64,000 nt of DNA from Bacteroidetes bacterium HLUCCA01 (lineage in GTDB: Bacteria > Bacteroidota > Rhodothermia > Balneolales > HLUCCA01), in assembly GCA_001314545.1 (NCBI GenBank), contig LIHN01000001.1:340180-404179 (forward strand). Reading direction: 5' to 3'. Shown in pieces: positions 46,266 to 56,368 of this stretch (within the stretch, counting starts at the first letter, position 1; each line of letters starts with the position of its first letter). Below the pieces are notes generated by a model, which was not told the origin of the DNA, did not search any database, and saw only the letters and a program-made list of their open reading frames with translations. Position numbers and translations under genes: made by a program.

Positions 46266-49200
46266 TTAAAAATCGATTCCCAGACTGAAATAGTGAACAC
46301 GTCTGCCCCATCCCTCTGCGCCATAGGGCCAGCCCACATCCCAGCGGAATGGCAGTCCCAGCAGGATGGTCCGCAAACCGAACCCTGATCCTACAAGGAT
46401 GTCTTGCGGCGTCGCTCCCTGCCAGGCAGTTCCTACGTCTACAAACGCATTTCCGGTGAGGTTATACAGCGGGATAATAGGGATAGGTCCCGGCAGCAGT
46501 GCCGCTACCAGTGGAAAACGAAACTCTGCATTAAAAAGTGCGAACTTGTCGCCTACCACGGTGTTAAAGAGGTGGCCACGCAGCGGGGTAGCCGGAATGG
46601 TGAAGAAAATGTCTTCTAACCGGTCAAGCGGCAGATTGCCGTCAGCCCAGGCATAATTGATCCAGTTATCCATACCACCCAGGTAGTAGTTCTGGGCATC
46701 CCTGCCTACAGAAGCTGCCCCGGATGCACGGAAGGCCAGACTATACCATCCCCCGCCAAAGCCCACGTATTGACGTACATCACCACTCAGGGATACAAAC
46801 TGTAGAACATCATTACCAATTGGCGGACTTCCGGAGATATTCACAGCCATACGTTGTCCGCCGGACGGAGTAAGAAATCCGGGTCGGGTTACATCCCGGG
46901 TATAGGTGACCTCAGGCAGCAGGAAGTAACCCTTTTCATTGGTTCGCTCTGAATTCAGAATGTTACTGAAATCACGTGATATGGTTATGAAACTGGCACC
47001 GTAATCAACACGCTCAAACTTGTTGAATGGTCGCTGAAAGGCAATTCCACCGCCATAATACCGGAAACGTACAATTTCACCGGAAAACGACTGAAAATTC
47101 CGGCTGGTATGGAAATAGTTCAGCAGCAGATTGGTCCGGTTTTTGAAATACCCGTACGAAATCACGTAATCACTATTTCTCAGGTCAAAGACCAGGTTGG
47201 ATGCAAAAGAGATCTGATGGTCACCCAGAAGATCACTGAAAGCAATCTGGGTGAGTGCAAACACCCCATACCCGGTAGCCAGGTTTCCGCTGGCGTAGGT
47301 AAAGTCCGGGGAGAAGGTAAGCCGGTATTTGTTGGGTATAAACCGGCCATCGTCCGTGCGGGTGTCACGCAGTGCGAAAATATCCCTTGCCAGAGGCTCT
47401 CCGCTGTCGGGATCACGCACGTCGGCAAAGACATAATTCCTGAAATCAATCCGGCTTTCCTCAGTAAGCGGTTCCGGTTCGGGCTCGGGCTCGGGTTCTC
47501 TGTTGCGATTCACGAGCGCAGCAACGGATTGTTCGGAAACGTTGTCTTCCTCGGCTCTGCCAAATTCAGCAAGATCTTCGGCTACCAGGCTGCGACCAAA
47601 ACCAAGAGCCGGCACCATCTGCTCCGATGGGGTAAACTCACGCATAGCAGCCCACCAGTTAGGTTCAAGCGGTTCATCCTTAAGCATGTTTTCCGGATTC
47701 TGAATCAGATAGATATCCAGAAAGCCGCTGTTTATGCTATTTATAGCGATGCGGCTTCCGTCTGAACTGATCGACATCTGCATAACGCCGGCCAACAGGT
47801 TGGTTACCGGCCGGCTTTCACGCGTATTCAGATCCATCCTGTAGATATTCTGGATACCGTTCTGGTCGGAGATATAGAAAAGCCGGTCATCATTGGTGAG
47901 CTGTGGCCTCATTTCAGACCAGCCGTCGGTACGGGTAATCCGTTCTGCCCTGCTGTCGCCTACGCGAATACGGTACAGGTCGGTCTGTTTGAGCGATGGG
48001 TTCAGCAGCATATTGAACTCAGTGGAAAACCGGTTTACCTGCGTTTGTGCTCCCCGGTCTGACACGAAATACACAAATTCCGAATCAGCTCCCCAGGCAG
48101 GCTCGCGGTCGCTGAAGACATCCGAGGTTACATTGTGGAGTTCTTCGGTTTCAAGGTTATACACAAAAATATCCGGTAGCGGTCCGGCATTGCCATCAAA
48201 TGCAATTTTTTTACCATCAGGCGACCATGCTACCGAACCCAATCCGTTCAGGCCCGGAAACTGAATCTTGCGGACGTCCCCTGTTTCGTAGTTCACAATA
48301 GTTACGTCATTTTGACCCGCTGAACGTGTTGACAACACCACGTTCCGGCCGTCTGGCGACCAGCTCAGGTTGGGCCGGAGTATGTTAAGCTCCTCGAAAT
48401 TAACGTTGTCTTCACCCTTGATCAGGGTTTTGAGAATCTCCCCGTTGATGGCGTTGATTACCACTACATCAAAAAAACGGCGCTTGTTGGTAATAAGTGC
48501 AATACGGTCACCCTGCGGGGAAATAGCCGGAGCTGTATTGTACGACCCGCCCATGTCCCGGTCCGTAATCGGTGTGGTAACATCACGCAAGGATTCTCTG
48601 ATCGTTATCTCGGGCCAATACTTTTTCTTCAACCACTCATGCCAGCGTTCCGACAACTCTTCGATATCTACCCCGAGAGACTGTCGCATCCCTGCTTCAA
48701 CCGAACGGGTTGTTTTGATGCGTTGCATAATCTCGCCTACTTTTTCCCGACCGTATTCCTCGGCAATGTAGTGCCACATGGCCTGTCCGCCGCGATAGGC
48801 AAAATATCCGCTTAGCTGTGGGATGGGCGGCAAATAATTATTCATGACCGCATCACGAATAAACATATCGGTGTTGGTATCCCACCCCAGCGCCATGTAT
48901 TCTGCCAGACCTTCCTCAAACCAGAGAGGGAACACCAGCTGAATATTGTTCTGCATAATCGACTGAATGGTACCTCCGTAATACATATCATTCACGATGG
49001 CGTGAATTAACTCGTGGTGAAGCACCCTTCGAAATTCAGCATAATCCCCCTGAAAAGGCATGGTAATCCGGTTTTTGAACTTGTCGGTTACTCCACCAAT
49101 GCCCTGCGCATCCAAAGGTAACGGAACGGTATTTGTTTCGGAGAATTCACTGTGCGAGGCGTACAGAATTACTTCAATGCGATCAGCTATTTCGTGGCGA

Positions 49201-49445
49201 AAGTCCCTTTTGAGCTGCTCATAGGCCGCTTCCAGGCTGAATGCTGCAAACTCAGCCAGGTAGTAATGTTCCGGTCCGGAGTAGTACACGTCGAAGTGGT
49301 CCGACTGAATATAGCGCCAGTCGAATTCGGTGTATTGAACCCGGTTTTTGCCAAAGGCAAAGTATTGTGCGTCAGCTGTTTCTACCACAAACGCGACACT
49401 CAGCAGCACACTCAGCAGTACTGTTTTTAGCTTCAAAGAATTCAT
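46266..49445 (-). CDS. fusion: gluzincin peptidase domain, TolB-like propeller and Omp85-like barrel
   Basis: 1059-residue outer-membrane protein. Residues 1-27 are a signal peptide. Residues about 40-285 are a peptidase-MA-like metallopeptidase with HELIH at 144-148 and the third ligand Glu178 in WFEEGLAEY, so the zinc site is complete. Residues about 300-620 are PD40/TolB-type beta-propeller repeats (SWSPDGRNVVLS, AWSPDGKKIAF). A Pro-Glu repeat linker lies near 660. From about 675 a beta-barrel runs to the C-terminal Phe, with late segments PLRGHLFNTVVGDKFALF, FVDVGTAW and GFGLR as in D15/BamA-type barrels. POTRA domains are not seen. It ends 17 bases from the convergent T9SS plug gene; rnr lies upstream. 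Confidence 0.82.
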   Translation of the reverse strand: MNSLKLKTVLLSVLLSVAFVVETADAQYFAFGKNRVQYTEFDWRYIQSDHFDVYYSGPEHYYLAEFAAFSLEAAYEQLKRDFRHEIADRIEVILYASHSEFSETNTVPLPLDAQGIGGVTDKFKNRITMPFQGDYAEFRRVLHHELIHAIVNDMYYGGTIQSIMQNNIQLVFPLWFEEGLAEYMALGWDTNTDMFIRDAVMNNYLPPIPQLSGYFAYRGGQAMWHYIAEEYGREKVGEIMQRIKTTRSVEAGMRQSLGVDIEELSERWHEWLKKKYWPEITIRESLRDVTTPITDRDMGGSYNTAPAISPQGDRIALITNKRRFFDVVVINAINGEILKTLIKGEDNVNFEELNILRPNLSWSPDGRNVVLSTRSAGQNDVTIVNYETGDVRKIQFPGLNGLGSVAWSPDGKKIAFDGNAGPLPDIFVYNLETEELHNVTSDVFSDREPAWGADSEFVYFVSDRGAQTQVNRFSTEFNMLLNPSLKQTDLYRIRVGDSRAERITRTDGWSEMRPQLTNDDRLFYISDQNGIQNIYRMDLNTRESRPVTNLLAGVMQMSISSDGSRIAINSINSGFLDIYLIQNPENMLKDEPLEPNWWAAMREFTPSEQMVPALGFGRSLVAEDLAEFGRAEEDNVSEQSVAALVNRNREPEPEPEPEPLTEESRIDFRNYVFADVRDPDSGEPLARDIFALRDTRTDDGRFIPNKYRLTFSPDFTYASGNLATGYGVFALTQIAFSDLLGDHQISFASNLVFDLRNSDYVISYGYFKNRTNLLLNYFHTSRNFQSFSGEIVRFRYYGGGIAFQRPFNKFERVDYGASFITISRDFSNILNSERTNEKGYFLLPEVTYTRDVTRPGFLTPSGGQRMAVNISGSPPIGNDVLQFVSLSGDVRQYVGFGGGWYSLAFRASGAASVGRDAQNYYLGGMDNWINYAWADGNLPLDRLEDIFFTIPATPLRGHLFNTVVGDKFALFNAEFRFPLVAALLPGPIPIIPLYNLTGNAFVDVGTAWQGATPQDILVGSGFGLRTILLGLPFRWDVGWPYGAEGWGRRVHYFSLGIDF

Positions 49446-49494
49446 AGGCTCTGTTTACTTTTGCAATGCATACACACAATAACGCACGATATGA

Positions 49495-51669
49495 CTATTT
49501 AGCATTCTTTTTTACTCCTTGAGAGAGCACAAAATCAATAGTTCGCTGCTCAATATTGGTAGAGAACACCTTTACGGTAATTTCATCCCCCAAACGGTAC
49601 GATTTCTTGTTTGATCGGCCATACAAAATATGACGATTGGGATCATACACATAGTAGTCATCGTTCAGATCGGAGATATGTACCAGCCCTTCACAGAAAA
49701 CTTCTTTAAGTGAAACAAACAAACCTTTCTCGGTCACACCGCTGATGAAACCGTCATATACGTTGCCGATACGCGATGACATATATTCAACCTGCTTGAG
49801 CTTGATGGAGTCCCGCTCAGCATTGACGGCCATTTTCTCACGGTTACTGCAGTGAGTTCCCAGCGATTCCAGCTCAGAAAATGTGTATCCCGGCACACCG
49901 GCAGCATAATTTTTCAGCAGACGATGAACGATGACATCCGGATAACGTCGGATTGGACTGGTGAAATGAGCGTAGTGTTCAAACGACAAACCGAAATGTC
50001 CGATATTCTGCGGGCTGTAAACCGCCTTGGCCATGGAACGGAGTACCAGTTCATTGATGGTATTTTGTAAAATGTGTCCTTGTACCTCCTTCAATAAATC
50101 ATTGATGGCCCTTGAACTAAGTTTTTTGGCATCCGGCTTGAATTTAATTCCAATTGGACCCACGTTCTCCGCCACATTGGCCAGCTTCTGCGGATCGGGT
50201 TTATCGTGTATCCGGTAAAAGAAGGGATACAGATCTTTGGTTTTCTTTTTCCGGCCGGAGGCAGCCTGAGACCGTAGATTTTCGATGTGTATGGCAACGG
50301 TTTTATTGGCCATAAGCATACATTCCTCCACCAGGCGGTGTGCATCCAATCGTTTTTTTACCACGATGTCAACAGGTTTGCCATGTTCATCCAGAACAAA
50401 GCGGGGCTCAGGGGTGTCAAAATCCATGGCACCATGTTCAAATCGAAGTTGGGTCAGCCTCGAGGCCAGCTTTTGCAGCAGAAGCATCTGCTCTGAAAAA
50501 GGATGTTTTTTCCCGTCAATCACTTCCTGGGCGGCTTCATAAGTGAACCGATGCCTGGAGTTAATTACCGTCTCACGAATCTCATAATCATGAACCTTTC
50601 CGTTGTGATCTATCTCCATAAAACAGCTGTAACACAACTTATCTTCATTTGGACGCAGGCTGCAAACCCCATTACTCAGTGACTCAGGCAGCATGGGTAT
50701 CACACGGTCAACCAGATAGACCGATGTACCCCGCTCCAGCGCTTCTTTGTCGAGCAGGGTATCCGGTTGCATATAATGGGTTACGTCGGCAATGTGTACC
50801 CCAAGCTGATAGTTTCCATTTTCCAGAAGCCTGATACTGAGGGCATCGTCAAAGTCCTTGGCGTCTACCGGATCAATGGTAAAAATCACTTCATCGCGCA
50901 GGTCCAGCCTGCGTTTATACTCCGCCGCAGGGATGGTGGTAGCAATTTTACGGGCAAATTCGTCCACGGCATCCGGGAAGGTGCTGACAATCTGATTTTC
51001 AGCTAGAATAGACAAGATGGAGGCATCGTTGGTATTTTTCTGCCCCAGCCGGTCAACCACCCGTGCTTCCGGAAGGGTCCGCGGATTAATCCAGTCAATG
51101 AGCCGGAAGATTACTTTTTCATTATGCTTCGCATCCATCGTGTTTTCAGGAAGCACAAAAAAGGATGTACTGGCCGACTTTTCATCCGGTTCGATGTAGC
51201 AGGCACCTGATTTTTCACGGATCAGTGTTCCCACAAACAGCCGGTTTCCGCGTTTGCGTATTTCCAGCACCCGACCTTCCACACGGTTATTAGGACCTGT
51301 TTTGCCGGTAATTTTTATACGGACGATATCGCCGGGAAGAGCAACGCCCATTTTTTTGCGCGGTATACGGATGTCATCGTCAAAGCCATCCAGTCTGACA
51401 AATCCGATACCATGTCGGTTGACGGCAATCTCCCCTTCCTGAATGCCTGCATTGGACTCATTGATTGCCGGTTTCACATGGCCGGAACTGTTTTGCTTGA
51501 GCATCTGGCGGGTTGTCATCTTCCCAACCACTTTGGTAAGTTTCTTGTAGTCCCGTGCGTTGTCCATTTTCAAGGCTGAAGCCATGAGTTCAACCGGTAC
51601 GTACGTATCAGGGTAATGCTCAAGGAATTCAATAATAATTTTTTCCAGACTGCTTTTCTTTTGCGTCAT
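49495..51669 (-). CDS. rnr: ribonuclease R
   Basis: 724-residue processive 3'-5' exoribonuclease that can unwind structured RNA. An N-terminal HTH-like region (1-65) and cold-shock domains (about 75-230) precede the RNB catalytic domain, with the Asp cluster DPVDAKDFDDA near residue 265. A C-terminal S1 domain (about 635-715, GNVYDGFISGVTEKGLFVSL) is present. The last residues are short and basic (VKKNAK). It is 61 bases downstream of tamB on the same strand. Confidence 0.96.
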   Translation of the reverse strand: MTQKKSSLEKIIIEFLEHYPDTYVPVELMASALKMDNARDYKKLTKVVGKMTTRQMLKQNSSGHVKPAINESNAGIQEGEIAVNRHGIGFVRLDGFDDDIRIPRKKMGVALPGDIVRIKITGKTGPNNRVEGRVLEIRKRGNRLFVGTLIREKSGACYIEPDEKSASTSFFVLPENTMDAKHNEKVIFRLIDWINPRTLPEARVVDRLGQKNTNDASILSILAENQIVSTFPDAVDEFARKIATTIPAAEYKRRLDLRDEVIFTIDPVDAKDFDDALSIRLLENGNYQLGVHIADVTHYMQPDTLLDKEALERGTSVYLVDRVIPMLPESLSNGVCSLRPNEDKLCYSCFMEIDHNGKVHDYEIRETVINSRHRFTYEAAQEVIDGKKHPFSEQMLLLQKLASRLTQLRFEHGAMDFDTPEPRFVLDEHGKPVDIVVKKRLDAHRLVEECMLMANKTVAIHIENLRSQAASGRKKKTKDLYPFFYRIHDKPDPQKLANVAENVGPIGIKFKPDAKKLSSRAINDLLKEVQGHILQNTINELVLRSMAKAVYSPQNIGHFGLSFEHYAHFTSPIRRYPDVIVHRLLKNYAAGVPGYTFSELESLGTHCSNREKMAVNAERDSIKLKQVEYMSSRIGNVYDGFISGVTEKGLFVSLKEVFCEGLVHISDLNDDYYVYDPNRHILYGRSNKKSYRLGDEITVKVFSTNIEQRTIDFVLSQGVKKNAK

Positions 51670-51730
51670 AACTGTTCGTGTACTTGAAAATTAAATTTTT
51701 GTCCGTCGTGCGGGCATCTCAGGCACCATG

Positions 51731-54700
51731 TCAAAAGACCGCTGTTTGTATCTCTGCGGATTCCCCTTGCTGCGCTAATCCGAAAAAGCGACGAATCTGG
51801 CCCCACCACCGTTGCCGGAGCTCTTTCCATGTATTGAATTGTACCTGGGCTTCAAGGCCGACACCGTTGATGCTTTCGGCCTGTGTTTGATTACCGACAA
51901 TAGAACGTAAGGTAGGGTCTCTGCGGTGAAAAACCTCGACCGATAAATTCCGGCTTATTCTGTACGTAACACCTAAATCGCCCAAAGTCGTTTCCGCACC
52001 GGTTTCAGCAGCCGTGTAAAACTGACTTTCCCCGCGAAGTATGAGCCGGTCGTCAAACAATCGCAGTGCAATTCCAAGATCGGCCTGATCAAAACCAGTC
52101 AGATTCAGGTCGACATCCAGGTTGCTCAGATTGGAATTTAGCAGGGTGTTAATCTGATTGGAGAGCAGCTGAGAGAGCCCTACTTGCCCGGCCCTGGACT
52201 GAAGACTGGTTCCAAGCTCGGCAAACTGTTCATCGCCTCCCGTTCCTATGGGGATAAAACCACCGGTAAACAGCAAACTGGTTGCCTGAAGCAGCTTCTG
52301 ATCTTCACTGTTAAGCAGGGCTAGCTCTGTCGCATTTTGGGTCAGATCAACTGCGTTGGGAAATTCAAAGAAATAGTTGTTCTCAATGCTCTGAATGGTA
52401 CCGGTAATCTCCAGAATCAAGTCTATGGGAATACGCGACTGCTGATCGATGATTCCACCGGTGAGTACACCGATGTCTGGACGGGCCCGGTAGGCGGCCG
52501 TCATATTTAATTGTGCGTTGGCCGGGTCGCCCTCCCATCGGATGATTCCACCATCGCGTAGTTGAAATCTTCTCAGAAATATATCCCCTGCAACGAAGGT
52601 ATAATCTCCACTGGTCACGTTGAAATTCCCGAACATCTGAAACTCTTCGTCTTCCAGGGTGATGCGGATGCGACCGCTGCCCCGGGCATTGAGAATTTCA
52701 CCGGTCAGAGGATCAAATAGAAGCTGCACCGTTGTTTGCGGCGGGGCAATAAACTGAAGATCCAGACGGGCAATCTCTACAAAGGTCATTTGACGGAGCA
52801 ATTCCCGCGTCAGGTCAGTTTGTTCGTCGGTTACAGGCATGTACAGCTCTTCAAAACTCTGGACAAACTCAATAAACCGGGCCTGCTCCTCAACTGTAGT
52901 TTCTTCAAGTAACGGAATGGTGAGCCGGGAATCTGCGGTGGTAGTTACCGGCACTACAGTTCGCAGAAAGGGCGCCATATTACTGCCCGAAAGAGCTACA
53001 ATACCGGTTCCGGCTACCGATCCGTAGAACGCTGTTTCCTCGTCAAAGGTATTATTCAGAAATTGAAGTCGATCCAGTTCCAACGTCAAATCAAATGGGC
53101 GTTCCTCCTGAAAGTCATTAAATCCGATGGTACCTGCCAGAACTCCGGTACCGTTGTTACGATCGCGCACCTGTACGTTATTGATGCGGACCCCATCATA
53201 CCGGTCCATGACAACATTGCCCGATAACCAGTACGGTACAAACGTAAATTGGGGGATCCCGAAAAGTTCTTCAATGTCAAAATCGGCATGAAAGTAAAAG
53301 TCTTCACCCGTGCCGGTGATGTATCCGGCACCCCGCGCAAGCCCTTCGGATTCGGTGAAAATGAACGGGAGGATGGGTTGAAGTATCCAGCCGTCGATTT
53401 CCCGCAAGTCAGCATCAAAATAGTACAGCGTATCGGCCGGCGTCGTGTCCTGGTCCGGAGCCCTGACCCAGCCCTTAATGAGCACATCGGTTCCCCGATT
53501 TTCGTTGTCTTCCAGGTACGATGAATACTTGACAGAATCTGTGAGTACGCGGATCTGGGTGTTGAATCGATCGTCCTCCGAATCAAAGCGGCTATCGAAA
53601 GACACGTCCCCTACAAGCCGGTTATCGACCCGAAGTCTGTCAATAAACAGATTGCCGGCAATGGCTGGCTCCCGAAGCAACGATTGAGAAGTGAATTCAC
53701 CGTCCAGAATTCCATCGAAACCGACCCGCCCGTCAATCAGAGTGGAAACATCAGCCAGATTTACATTAACAAACCGATAGCGCATCGCGTCGTCAAGGCT
53801 CGCACTGTACGTGCCTTCGACTTCAATACGCTGCTCAGCACTGATCAATGTGAAATCATCGATTCGGAGTCTGCGATCATCCGTGAAACGAACCTGTGCC
53901 GCATTCTGCAAAGTCCAGGCATAGTTCTGAAGCCCAAGCTCAAAGTTTTGCATTTGTACCTGGATTGCACCCTCATCCAATAAAGCACCCAACTCCATTT
54001 CGACAGTAAAGCCCTCCGTGCCAATCTGACCTGTAGAAAGGCTTACTTGCCCGGTCTCATTAAGCAACGACAGACTCATATCAAGGTCGCTGGCATTAAG
54101 TCGTCCCTTACTGAGATCCTGAGCACGGACTACCAGATTGAGTGTTGAAAAGTCCTGAAGCCGTCTGCCGTACTGCAAACTGGTTGAAAATAATGCCGAT
54201 GCATTGCGGACGGACCAATCATTGAATCCAATCTGGGTTATATCACTGCCTGCGTTAATCAGAAGCCTTGAAGGACCGGCTGAAACTTGTGCCTGAAAAT
54301 CTGCTTCAGCATTGCTGAACGGTGAAGAAGGCCAGTATTGTTTGAGTAAATCGGTGTTTTTAAAGGTACCTTGCAGTTGAATATCCAATGATTCCAATGA
54401 CAAATCAGCCTCATCATCCCATTCTTCTTCCTGTGTAAACACCAGTTCATTTTCTACACGCCCGACAAGATACTCACCCCAGTAGCTGGCCAATTGCGTA
54501 ATTTGCTTCGGATAAAGGTCGCCGGATAATTCAGCATCTGCCAGGGTACTGGTTAACCGCAGTGTCCGGTCACCGGCAGGATTTTCAACCAGATCCGCAT
54601 AGAGCTGATGTGACTGAACCGGGTTTCCATCAATGGTACCAGTGTTGATATCCACCGTAAGAATGCCCAGCATATCTTCGATATTTGTTCCGTTCAGCTG

Positions 54701-56359
54701 AACCTCATAGGTGGCCTGAAGGTTAGTAGGCGCAAGCCCGTCAATGGGCAGGATATCAGTCAAATTAAGGTTATCCGCGCTACCCTGAATCTGGATTTCA
54801 GATTGTTCAGCCTGCTGATACAGCATAGTTGCATTGACTAAAGAGCGATCCTGCAACCACGAGAGTGTCACCTCGGCCCTCTTGTTGGCAAACGCACCCT
54901 CAGCTGAAACCTCATCAATTTCGTAAGAACCAACCCGCGAATCTACCAAAGCCAGCGTCGTCCTTATGGAGGCTTCCGATCCGCCAAGACCGATGCCCTT
55001 GAGTGTCACGGTAGCATTCAGGTTGCTTTCGGGTAGATTCAATGATACAAACTGACCCGTATTCAGCGACTCCGTTTCGATCTGGAATTGATAATCAGGG
55101 CCGCGTTCCCACTGGATATCACCGCTGATTGCGGCCCTCCCATCATTGGTTGAAACCTGTAACATAGCATCTGTACGACGCAAATTCCCAAAAAGCCGAC
55201 CGCTCAGAGTGATTGTATTCCAGTCAGTAAAGGGCATATCATTTATGGCAGGGTGAACCCAGCCCCAGTCTTCATGGTCTAGATTTACCCCGCGCAGATT
55301 CCCGTCGTAACTGAACAGCTCCTCACTTCCAATACCCATCAATTCTCCTGAAAACCCGACCCGGCTGCGACCGAAGCTGGCTTCACTGTTAATGATATTC
55401 AGTGTATCGAGTGAACCCTGCGCATAGAAACGTGCCGCCAATGCCTTTTGGGTGTCAAATAACGGGATGTCATAGACCCGCAGGTCTTCAGGACTCACGT
55501 ACAGGGTATCAACACTCAGCTGAAAATTTGCGCTGCGGAACTGCCCGGACAGATCCGGTTCAAACAAGTCTACATTTTCGGCCTCACCGGTAATACTCAG
55601 CAGGTTTTCCGCGTGTTCAATGCGAAATCCGTTCAGTTCCAGAAACCGGTTATCATTGAAAAGCTGACCACGGATCCGGAACGATTGGCTACTCCATTGC
55701 GGCACCCGTGCATACAGGAATTCAAGGCTGGCGTAACGCTGTAATTCACTGATTTCTGCAAATGCTGATAACTGAATGTCTGTTATAAACAGCGGCGGCT
55801 CACGCAGCGATGCCTGAATTCCGGGTTGACGTTGCTCAATAGTAAGTTCACCGTCAGAAACCGCCAGAAGCGGGGCAAACAGCTCGAGATTTTCCAGATT
55901 CGGCGGCCGCCCCCCGTTACTGGCTTCAATGCGCTGAAATGCCCGCTCAATATGATAATGCGAGCCGTCCTCCTCCAGGGTCAGCCTCACACGCGGCCGG
56001 GCGATAATCATAGACTGAACGCTCAGACTGTTGCGCAGTAGATCGACAGGCTTAAGCCGGATATCAACTCTGTCAACGGTTACCAGCGTATCTTCAGTGA
56101 GCTCATTATGGGAGGATGTCAACACGACGTCCTGCAGCTGCATATTAAAAGGAATCAAGCCCCTGACACTACCAACCTGTAAGGTTCCGTTGTAGGTATC
56201 ATTGAAATACTGCGCCATATAATCAGCCATCCTGTGCTGAACCACCGGCAACTGGAGCGTACCAAACAACCCCAGCAACACGATAGTTATTCCCAATAAC
56301 GCAATGCCAAGGATGCGAAGCAGGTAAGTCCAGGTTATATACAGATATTTTAAAAACAA
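51731..56359 (-). CDS. tamB: translocation and assembly module protein TamB
   Basis: 1542-residue AsmA/TamB-superfamily protein. One N-terminal TM (about 8-32) anchors it in the inner membrane. The rest is repetitive beta-strand that should form a long hydrophobic groove across the periplasm. The C-terminal DUF490 domain (about 1200-1500) is recognisable in FNVTSGDYTFVAGDIFLRRFQLRDG and GVTYRISRNLSVEVFHR. TamB-like proteins move phospholipids to the outer membrane and help insert barrels with TamA. No POTRA-type TamA gene is adjacent. A barrel-containing fusion protein is encoded two genes downstream. Confidence 0.92.
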   Translation of the reverse strand: MFLKYLYITWTYLLRILGIALLGITIVLLGLFGTLQLPVVQHRMADYMAQYFNDTYNGTLQVGSVRGLIPFNMQLQDVVLTSSHNELTEDTLVTVDRVDIRLKPVDLLRNSLSVQSMIIARPRVRLTLEEDGSHYHIERAFQRIEASNGGRPPNLENLELFAPLLAVSDGELTIEQRQPGIQASLREPPLFITDIQLSAFAEISELQRYASLEFLYARVPQWSSQSFRIRGQLFNDNRFLELNGFRIEHAENLLSITGEAENVDLFEPDLSGQFRSANFQLSVDTLYVSPEDLRVYDIPLFDTQKALAARFYAQGSLDTLNIINSEASFGRSRVGFSGELMGIGSEELFSYDGNLRGVNLDHEDWGWVHPAINDMPFTDWNTITLSGRLFGNLRRTDAMLQVSTNDGRAAISGDIQWERGPDYQFQIETESLNTGQFVSLNLPESNLNATVTLKGIGLGGSEASIRTTLALVDSRVGSYEIDEVSAEGAFANKRAEVTLSWLQDRSLVNATMLYQQAEQSEIQIQGSADNLNLTDILPIDGLAPTNLQATYEVQLNGTNIEDMLGILTVDINTGTIDGNPVQSHQLYADLVENPAGDRTLRLTSTLADAELSGDLYPKQITQLASYWGEYLVGRVENELVFTQEEEWDDEADLSLESLDIQLQGTFKNTDLLKQYWPSSPFSNAEADFQAQVSAGPSRLLINAGSDITQIGFNDWSVRNASALFSTSLQYGRRLQDFSTLNLVVRAQDLSKGRLNASDLDMSLSLLNETGQVSLSTGQIGTEGFTVEMELGALLDEGAIQVQMQNFELGLQNYAWTLQNAAQVRFTDDRRLRIDDFTLISAEQRIEVEGTYSASLDDAMRYRFVNVNLADVSTLIDGRVGFDGILDGEFTSQSLLREPAIAGNLFIDRLRVDNRLVGDVSFDSRFDSEDDRFNTQIRVLTDSVKYSSYLEDNENRGTDVLIKGWVRAPDQDTTPADTLYYFDADLREIDGWILQPILPFIFTESEGLARGAGYITGTGEDFYFHADFDIEELFGIPQFTFVPYWLSGNVVMDRYDGVRINNVQVRDRNNGTGVLAGTIGFNDFQEERPFDLTLELDRLQFLNNTFDEETAFYGSVAGTGIVALSGSNMAPFLRTVVPVTTTADSRLTIPLLEETTVEEQARFIEFVQSFEELYMPVTDEQTDLTRELLRQMTFVEIARLDLQFIAPPQTTVQLLFDPLTGEILNARGSGRIRITLEDEEFQMFGNFNVTSGDYTFVAGDIFLRRFQLRDGGIIRWEGDPANAQLNMTAAYRARPDIGVLTGGIIDQQSRIPIDLILEITGTIQSIENNYFFEFPNAVDLTQNATELALLNSEDQKLLQATSLLFTGGFIPIGTGGDEQFAELGTSLQSRAGQVGLSQLLSNQINTLLNSNLSNLDVDLNLTGFDQADLGIALRLFDDRLILRGESQFYTAAETGAETTLGDLGVTYRISRNLSVEVFHRRDPTLRSIVGNQTQAESINGVGLEAQVQFNTWKELRQRWWGQIRRFFGLAQQGESAEIQTAVF

Positions 56360-56368
56360 CGAAGTAGC

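Noticed and set aside
47476..47500. CGGGTT/CGGGCT short tandem repeat
   Set aside because: It encodes the Pro-Glu linker of the barrel fusion in frame, so it is coding low complexity rather than an independent repeat element.
47109..47765. 218-codon plus-strand frame
   Set aside because: Antisense to the barrel-fusion gene; no recognisable domain.
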